Source of the DNA: Alternaria dauci
Taxonomy: Eukaryota; Ascomycota; Dothideomycetes; Pleosporales; Pleosporaceae
NCBI RefSeq assembly: GCF_042100115.1
Contig: NC_091274.1
Location: 2,914,001-2,978,000 of the forward strand
Direction of reading: 5' to 3'
Length of the DNA stretch: 64,000 nucleotides
The stretch's first letter is position 1. Each line of letters starts with the position of its first letter. The position numbers and the translations under genes were made by a program. Below, one piece after another: positions 57,913-64,000 of the stretch. The notes under the pieces were generated by a model. It made no database searches, had not been told where the DNA came from, and saw only the letters and a list, made by a program, of their open reading frames with translations.

Positions 57913-60328
57913 TATTCGACTGGACATTGTCCTGCGCAATGAGGGGGTGAGAGAGTGATAGGGGAGAGTGGGGTGTCAGAGGGGGGGTTTTGGTCTGGCC
58001 CCATGATGAAAAAGAGTGAGGAAAGGGTACGTGATAGGCGGCCGTTTTTTGTTTTTCGGTCCGAAGAACGGTGTGTACGTGGGTGGCATGGGAGAAAGGA
58101 CTTCTTTTGCATACAAAAGAATTTGTTTGCGATCGGGAAGTGATGAGCGCGTTCGTGCTAGCGGAAGTATTTATTTCTGAGCGTTTTTGATGCATGGCGT
58201 GCGGTCATGGTGGTAATGATAATTCATTTCTCATTTTTTGTTATTCGTTTTCTTTTGGACAAATGTTCAGCTGGAGGGATGATTGTGTATTGGAATGGCA
58301 GTGTAGATGAGGCTTGGTATTCTTTTGGACGGGCGTGAGTTCGTTGTAGTACATGGTAGTGGTGGATACCCAGGAGTTTGGTTACTGCGAACACAGCAGT
58401 AGTGTAGACAGTCGGTCGAGTAGGACGATTCTTTTCCTCTTTTGTCTTTTTATCAGGCAGTAGTAGCCCGGATACAAAGGTATGGAGTATTAGTATGCGG
58501 ACATGTCTTTTCTTGGAGTATATATTGGAGGCAACAAAAAAGGAAAAGCAACTATCGTCTTTGTAAAAGTCATTATAGACGACTAATAAATATACACAAT
58601 AATCCACAAATGTACTCGCTACACTTGGAGAGAAAAGAAACGTTTACAGTATTGAGCATTCTACCGATGGCGCTGCTATCGTTCCAACGACGAACGCCGC
58701 GCTGCCGTCTCTGCCGTAGTCCGCAATCCCGAGAGCTGGACCTCACTCAACAAACAAACCCCACAAACCTAGCCGTTGTGGCGATATGCCCCACAGGCGC
58801 TAGGTAGTAGAGATTGATTGCGCATTCCACGTATCGTGGTAGTTAGTTGATATGCGAACAAAAGTTCTCGACTAGAAGCAGAAAAGTGCTAGCATAGCGG
58901 TACTGTACTATACGGACTGTGAGCTATTTTTAAAAAAGAGTCGGACATGGGGGCGTTGGCGGGGGCCGCGGCTGCGGCTGTGATTCGGTGGGAGGAGGGG
59001 CTAGGCTAGGCCAGACTGACTGATTGGAGCGGAGCGGAGTTGAGAACGTGCGTGCGTGTCGTGTCGTGTCTAGATACGAAGTTGTCAGGGCGGAGCGAGA
59101 ACAACGTTATGTCGGACACGAAGGGTTGACGCCGTGAGTAGGATTAGCTATAGTAGTAGAGCGAAAAATGATGTAAGGGCAAGAATAAGATTGCGATGAC
59201 GACAGGCTATAATATTATTTGTGTATAGGTTATAGTCCGCGGACACGGAGGCTAATGTCGTTCGCTGTTGAAACCGTGCTGAAGCTTTCTCAACGCCAGC
59301 TTGACGTCCGACTGACTGACCGGCCGACGGGGGGAGAGCTATTATCGGCAACGGGTTCGCTCGGCGTATCCATGACGTTCTGGCTGGAAAACAAGCGAAG
59401 GAGCGCTTTTCCCCATCTGCAGGGGTCGTCTCACTCGCATATACTGATCCCGAGGTTTAACGTGCCAACTTTGTGGCTAGGCTCGGTTTGTGGTCTGTTT
59501 CATGGTTGAAGCTTTGCGTGTTTGTAATCACTTTGGTTTGAGTTGCTTGGTATGCGCGACGAGCAATTGGATGTAGAAGAATACCCGATTCTTGCACACT
59601 GAAATGTACCGCCGGTGGGCCTAGACATGATCCGCGACGGATAGGTCGGGATCAAGATGCTTGGTTTTGTTAGGCGTGCCCAAGAGGCAAAAGTTGCTGA
59701 TGGGATCCATGAGCAATAGCGGGTCCCAAGCTCGTGTTTCCTGTCAAGCTCCCTCCCCCCTAGTTAGTGCTCATGGTATCAGCAGCGCTTTAACTAAAGC
59801 TAGTTTGGTGCTACCTTCGTACAGTACCCGTATCGCCTTCTGCCTTAAGGACTGATCTTCCGTTTCTCCTCTTTCGAAGCCCTTTTTGCTCCACACGTTT
59901 CGCTCACTTGCTGCACATCACACTCGTTGTTGACCACGGACCGAACGAACAACACGACTACGCTCGCTGCTTCTTTTTTGTCGGCAAAAAGAAACGCGCG
60001 TCTGGATTGAACGTTGGGAATTGGAAATAACAAGAGCCGACTATCGATTGTCGGGCTGTGGCGTCTAACAGCTACGACCCAGCCACTCGGAAGCGACAGA
60101 TTCTGTGTAAGCCTGCTTCTCCAGTCCGCGACCGACATCTCTCCGTCACCCCAGCCATTCGCTCCAGGAGTTGCAGTTGCCTGTCCGGGACAGGTTTCCT
60201 TTTGTTGCGCGCAGTTGACGGCCTTGACTATAGCATGCCCTGCTAACACGATTGACGCAGTTTCGCCTTCCCTTGGTTAAGAATCTACCTTCGTTTCCAT
60301 TTCCACGCGCCGCCGGCTTTCCTTGATA
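57913..60328. other. 2.4-kb intergenic stretch, no supported gene
   Basis: 3' flank of the RhoGAP gene and the long upstream region of the GPI-type protein gene. Frames such as 58442-58807 and 59219-59509 plus and 58224-58607 minus have no motif or splice context. The 58200-58620 part is AT-rich. The last 450 bases are probably the leader of the next gene. Confidence 0.45.
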
Positions 60329-61495
60329 ATGCGTTCTTTCTGCCAGTTGGCCGTTCTGGCCCTGCCATTGATGAGCACTGCCGCTGCTGCTGCACCAAAC
60401 AAACAAGGCGACCACCCCAAGACCATTTACGCAAGCGCACAGGAAGCGTTCCAGGACTTGCTGAATGCGCTGCCGGAGGAGTCTCTACAGGCCGCGCTGA
60501 GCGGACTCAAGGACTTTAAGCATGGCGTCTTCGAGTCGCATCACCGGGGCGTCGAACACATCCATAACGAAGACCCGGCGCTCGCGACCAAGCTCATCGT
60601 GGACGCCGTCAACGACCTGAAGAAGAGACAAGCGCCTTCGGGCAACGGCACGACGACCGTCATTGAGTCTGCGCCTCCGCCACAGTCGAGCGAGGCACCG
60701 CCGCCCGCTCCATCCACCGTCACAAATGTGCAGACGCAGCAGCAAGAGACGACGGTGACGCAGGTCGAGACACAAGACGGCACCACCGTCACCCAGGTCG
60801 AGACGCAGACACAGCAGCAATCCCAACCCCAACAAACGCAAACCGCCAGCCCGCCGCCCGCCGCCACCGTGACCAACACACAACAACAAACCATCACGCA
60901 AGACGGCACCACCATTGTCCAAACCGCGACACAAGTCCAAACCACCACCACGCAGCAACGCCCCGCCATCATCACCGTCGAAGCCACCGAGACCCAGGAC
61001 GGCACAACCATCGTCCGCACCACCCAAGTCCTCTCCGAAGTCACCGCCTCGATCCCCGTAACCCGCACCCTCACCAACGTCGCCGACGGCTCCACCGTCA
61101 TCCGCACTGAGACCCAGAACCGGCCGGCCGTTATCCGCACGACCACCGATTCCGCGGGCCGCACCACCGTCACCACGTCTGCAGCGAATTACGCGCCGAC
61201 CGTCGGCGAAGTGCAGACGCAGACGGATGAGGCGGGGTCTACGTTTGTGACGACGTTTACCCCCGGTGGCGGGTTGGTCAGCTCGATTAAATTGATTACG
61301 ACGACGGATGCGGAGGGCAGGCCGAGTACCATGACGAGTTATACGTTTGTCGATCCGATTCAGGCGACTGCGACGGGGAATGGTGCGAATGGGGGGGATG
61401 CGACGGAGAGTCCGACGGTGCAGAGTGGTGCGGCGGTGAAGAATGGGGTTGTTGGGTTTGTGGCGGGAGTGGGGGCGCTGGCTTTCATGTTCTGA
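60329..61495 (+). CDS. Secreted GPI-anchor-type Ser/Thr/Gln-rich protein
   Basis: Protein of 388 aa with a clear signal peptide (MRSFCQLAVLALPLMSTAAAAA) and a hydrophobic C-terminus (GVVGFVAGVGALAFMF) after a small-residue stretch, the layout of a GPI-anchored cell-surface protein. Residues 25-98 form a helical, charged domain ending in a Lys-Lys-Arg (98-100) before Gln101, a likely Kex2 cleavage site. Residues 105-350 are Thr/Gln/Val-rich with repeated TVTQVETQ and TQDGTTIV motifs and are probably O-glycosylated. ATG at 60329 is the first in-frame start that gives the signal peptide. The antisense frame of 396 codons is a shadow of the repeat composition. Specific role unknown; wall structure or adhesion is inference. 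Confidence 0.85.
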   Translation: MRSFCQLAVLALPLMSTAAAAAPNKQGDHPKTIYASAQEAFQDLLNALPEESLQAALSGLKDFKHGVFESHHRGVEHIHNEDPALATKLIVDAVNDLKKRQAPSGNGTTTVIESAPPPQSSEAPPPAPSTVTNVQTQQQETTVTQVETQDGTTVTQVETQTQQQSQPQQTQTASPPPAATVTNTQQQTITQDGTTIVQTATQVQTTTTQQRPAIITVEATETQDGTTIVRTTQVLSEVTASIPVTRTLTNVADGSTVIRTETQNRPAVIRTTTDSAGRTTVTTSAANYAPTVGEVQTQTDEAGSTFVTTFTPGGGLVSSIKLITTTDAEGRPSTMTSYTFVDPIQATATGNGANGGDATESPTVQSGAAVKNGVVGFVAGVGALAFMF

Positions 61496-62241
61496 GGAGA
61501 GACCGGGGAGTAACTGTGAAAAGCAGAGAGATGGGATTTCTGAGTACATATGTATACATGTTACGAGAACACGACATTTGCATTCTGTTTTTCGGGTCAC
61601 GGGTTTGTTTCTGTATATTAGAGATGTCGCTCCTTTTTTGGGGGGTTGGCGGTTCTTGTTCGATACCCGATACACGCTCCTTTAGATACACGCTGGATAT
61701 ATGGTGTTTGGTGGGATAGGATGGGGATCTGGATAATTCGGTACGTATACATGGAGCGGGTGGCGCTCTTTACAATCCTTCGGTATACATAATACAATGA
61801 GAGTGCTTTTTGAGCAATAGTACAATGGAGCATGGGTGAAGTGATGTAGAAGCATGAAACTTGGATACAAAGCAAATCATCTGGCACCGACTGTTCACCA
61901 GTTAGACACATGGGATAGAACACATTACACATGTAGTTATTTGTTGAGGTTGGTATAGCTACATAAAGAGATAGGAGGGGTATTGATGTTAAATCAAACG
62001 CCAAGTGTGCTATGCTCAAAGTTGACTGGTTCCGCCTTTGCTCGCTCGCTCGCTCCTCCCTTGGTTTGTTACTGTTATCCAGAAAAAAAGTGTCCAAAGA
62101 CCTGCCTTGACCTCCCAACTCTTCCCATATAATACAAACCTTTACCACCCCTCCCATGTATCCCTTTCCGCAATCCCCCATCTAAAAAAACAAACAAAAC
62201 AAAACTTACAACTCTACCACAACCACCACGAAACACATCCC
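61496..62241. other. Convergent 3' flanks, no supported gene
   Basis: 746 bp between the stops of the GPI-type gene and dot1. The minus-strand frame 61618-62181 has a random-like composition. Holds the 3' UTRs of both genes. Confidence 0.45.
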
Positions 62242-63849
62242 TCACCTCACCTTCTCTGCAATAAAATACTCCACACTCTCCCCCGCCCAACTAACACTAT
62301 TCGTCCCACTCTCAAACTTGGCCTCATCAAACAAGCCCGCAATACTCTGCTCATTCCTGACCCCTTGCTTCGCCCCGCCGCCAAAGCTCTCCAAACTAAC
62401 CACCTTGCACCCCATCTTCAGATCCAAAAACTTCTGCAACAACAAATTATTCAGCGTCTCGCCAAACACCTTGTTATTCACCAACACCACATCCGCCCGC
62501 GTCAGTACCTCATCAATCACCGGAGATTCCAAAAAGTCGCCCTCAATCAACTCGATGCGACCGAGCGCAATGTTCCAGAGCTTACTGCGCGCCTTGAGCT
62601 CGGCAGCTTGTTGCGATCCGAGCGAGGCGGCCAACTTCATCTTCTCGATGCCCCAGGATTCAGCACCAGTCTGAAGCGCAGATTGCAGTACGACGTTGCC
62701 CACACCGGAGCCCAGATCGACAAACGTGTGCGTGCTATTTAATCCCGTTTGCGCAAAGATTTTGTGGACAAAGGGTGTCAGTAGTTCGCCGTAGGTCGTT
62801 TCTTTTCCTTCGACTTTGCGGAGGCGGTGTGCGTGCGGGGAGACGATGCGGTTGTAGGATTGTGCGGTTATGCGTTTGACGAGGCTGAGGGGGATGGCGT
62901 GCATGTCGTCGAGGATACGGGGTATCGTGCCGTTGGCATATTGGTCCTTGATGAGCTTGTTGAACTTGGCGAGTTCGGCTTTGAAGAGTTCCGGGTCGTC
63001 CTTGGTTACGGCGCGCTTGAGGAGGCGGACGGTGCCTAGGGCGTCGGAGGAGAGTTCGGCAGCGAGATCGGGCGGGAGGTAGTGTTGGATGATTTCTTCT
63101 ATGCTGAAGTAGATGTCGTCCAGGGGGCTGTATTCCTCGTCTATTTCCTTGCGGGCTACGGCTTCGAATTTCTCGGGGCGTGACAGGCTGGGGTACTGCA
63201 GTTCGACGGTGAATTTCTTCTCGCTACCGGAGAAGGCGGGCTTGTAGGCTTTTGCAACGTCGTCTTTTGTCATTTCGAAGCCGTGTTTTAGTGTGCTCTT
63301 CCCTGACACGGCCTTTTTCTTTCTAAAGGCGGCGTTTTCCTGCGCCATCTTCATCATATCCGACGTGCCATTAGTGCCATTCGCAGCTCCATTCGATGTC
63401 CCGTTGGACGTTCCATTCGACTTGGCCTTTGTGTCTGCGTCCTCTATCCGTATACGCCTCTTCAAGTCCGGCTCGAGTGCGCGGTTCAGACTCATAGGCT
63501 CCGTGCTATTGCTCGCGGGGCGCGTCCTCCGCCGCTTGACGCCCAGCCGATCGCTGTCGTCGTCATCGCTCGACTCGTCGCTGCTCGCCCACTGCGGCGT
63601 ATCGGTGCCTTTGCGCTTGCGGGTGTCGACACGCGACACGGATACCGACTTGCGCGCAGGTTCCTGTGCGGCTGTTTGTGAGCGTGGGGTGGACTGGTAG
63701 CGGTTCGACGGCGGCCCCGATGCGCTGTGACTGCGTGGGCCGGTGCCTGGGCGTGTGTGTGGTGAGGGCGAGGGGCTCGCCGTGGGGGCGGGTGCTTTCT
63801 TGACGAGGACGGTTCTCGTTTTGATCTTGGGCTTGCCTGGAGCGAACAT
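62242..63849 (-). CDS. dot1: Histone H3 lysine-79 methyltransferase Dot1
   Basis: SAM-dependent nucleosomal methyltransferase acting in telomeric silencing and the DNA-damage checkpoint. Single exon, 535 aa. Residues 1-200 are disordered, basic and Ser/Pro-rich, as expected for a nucleosome-binding tail. The catalytic DOT1 fold covers about 205-530. Visible marks are YGELLTPFVHKIF (D1-like loop, about 350), motif I FVDLGSGVGNVVLQSAL (about 370-386), the acidic WGIEKMKLAASLG, IELIEGDFLESP and the active-site block VVLVNNKVFGETLNN (about 450). The end carries WAGESVEYFIAEKV. The ATG at 63849 is the first Met of the open frame. No introns are needed. Confidence 0.95.
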   Translation of the reverse strand: MFAPGKPKIKTRTVLVKKAPAPTASPSPSPHTRPGTGPRSHSASGPPSNRYQSTPRSQTAAQEPARKSVSVSRVDTRKRKGTDTPQWASSDESSDDDDSDRLGVKRRRTRPASNSTEPMSLNRALEPDLKRRIRIEDADTKAKSNGTSNGTSNGAANGTNGTSDMMKMAQENAAFRKKKAVSGKSTLKHGFEMTKDDVAKAYKPAFSGSEKKFTVELQYPSLSRPEKFEAVARKEIDEEYSPLDDIYFSIEEIIQHYLPPDLAAELSSDALGTVRLLKRAVTKDDPELFKAELAKFNKLIKDQYANGTIPRILDDMHAIPLSLVKRITAQSYNRIVSPHAHRLRKVEGKETTYGELLTPFVHKIFAQTGLNSTHTFVDLGSGVGNVVLQSALQTGAESWGIEKMKLAASLGSQQAAELKARSKLWNIALGRIELIEGDFLESPVIDEVLTRADVVLVNNKVFGETLNNLLLQKFLDLKMGCKVVSLESFGGGAKQGVRNEQSIAGLFDEAKFESGTNSVSWAGESVEYFIAEKVR

Positions 63850-64000
63850 GGCGGCACGCAGCGCTAGTCAAAGTTTGTGGGTGAGAAAAGGAGGGTCAAA
63901 GCAGCGGGCCGGTGCAGGTGAAGGAGTGTATGGGCCGGCTGTGAAGAAAAGGACGTCGAAGATCAAAGGGAAGGCAGCAGGCCGGTCAGCCAATACGGAA
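63850..64000. other. Upstream edge of dot1
   Basis: Partial promoter region at the window edge; nothing else is seen. Confidence 0.4.

Noticed and set aside
60485..61675. 396-codon minus-strand Arg-rich frame
   Set aside because: Antisense of the Thr/Gln repeat codons of the GPI-type protein; no ATG context or motif.

Overview
This window looks like a nuclear chromosome segment of a filamentous ascomycete. Most multi-exon genes carry short GT-AG introns (about 45-120 nt). The gene set is fungal: Zn2Cys6 regulator, HET-domain protein, CorA-like protein with a degenerate motif, GPI-type wall protein, FEX fluoride exporter. There are also local CpA-to-TpA style mutations resembling repeat-induced point mutation (RIP). 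Dothideomycetes, probably Pleosporales, is my inference; no marker gene in the window proves it.

Left part (1-24.8 kb): an Ase1/MAP65 spindle protein (547-2963), a long disordered fungal protein (5291-6748), then the very large Tel1/ATM kinase on the minus strand (9847-19141, 8 exons, 2978 aa). Tel1 is divergent with the nucleoporin Nup192 (19656-24759) across a 514-bp shared upstream region.

First accessory stretch (24.8-33 kb): a Zn2Cys6 transcription factor (25241-26956), then an AT-rich island with two LTR-like 231-233 bp repeats (27154-27764). Next is an ankyrin-repeat gene (28260-31694) whose six 105-bp tandem repeats carry seven of its eight in-frame TAG/TAA stops, while its conserved 700-residue C-terminal part is open.

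Housekeeping block (33-37.5 kb): U1 snRNP 70K (minus) divergent with mitoribosomal mL43 (plus), which converges on triosephosphate isomerase (minus). That gene is divergent with a CHY zinc-finger protein.

Second accessory stretch (37.5-40 kb): a decayed RNase H-like relic and a HET-domain gene.

Right part (40.5-64 kb): acetoacetate decarboxylase-like enzyme, uracil phosphoribosyltransferase, FEX fluoride exporter, a small membrane protein, an F-box protein, a nine-exon CorA-like protein, an Asp/Glu/hydantoin racemase (DCG1-like), a candidate 41-aa spliced gene, Tim9, a RhoGAP, a GPI-anchored-type secreted protein, and the histone H3K79 methyltransferase Dot1.

The genes do not form one pathway. 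Conserved core genes alternate with two short accessory islands. I found no convincing tRNA, rRNA, CRISPR or biosynthetic cluster. Exon boundaries were set by eye from splice signals, reading-frame phase and family motifs; no alignment or RNA data was available.
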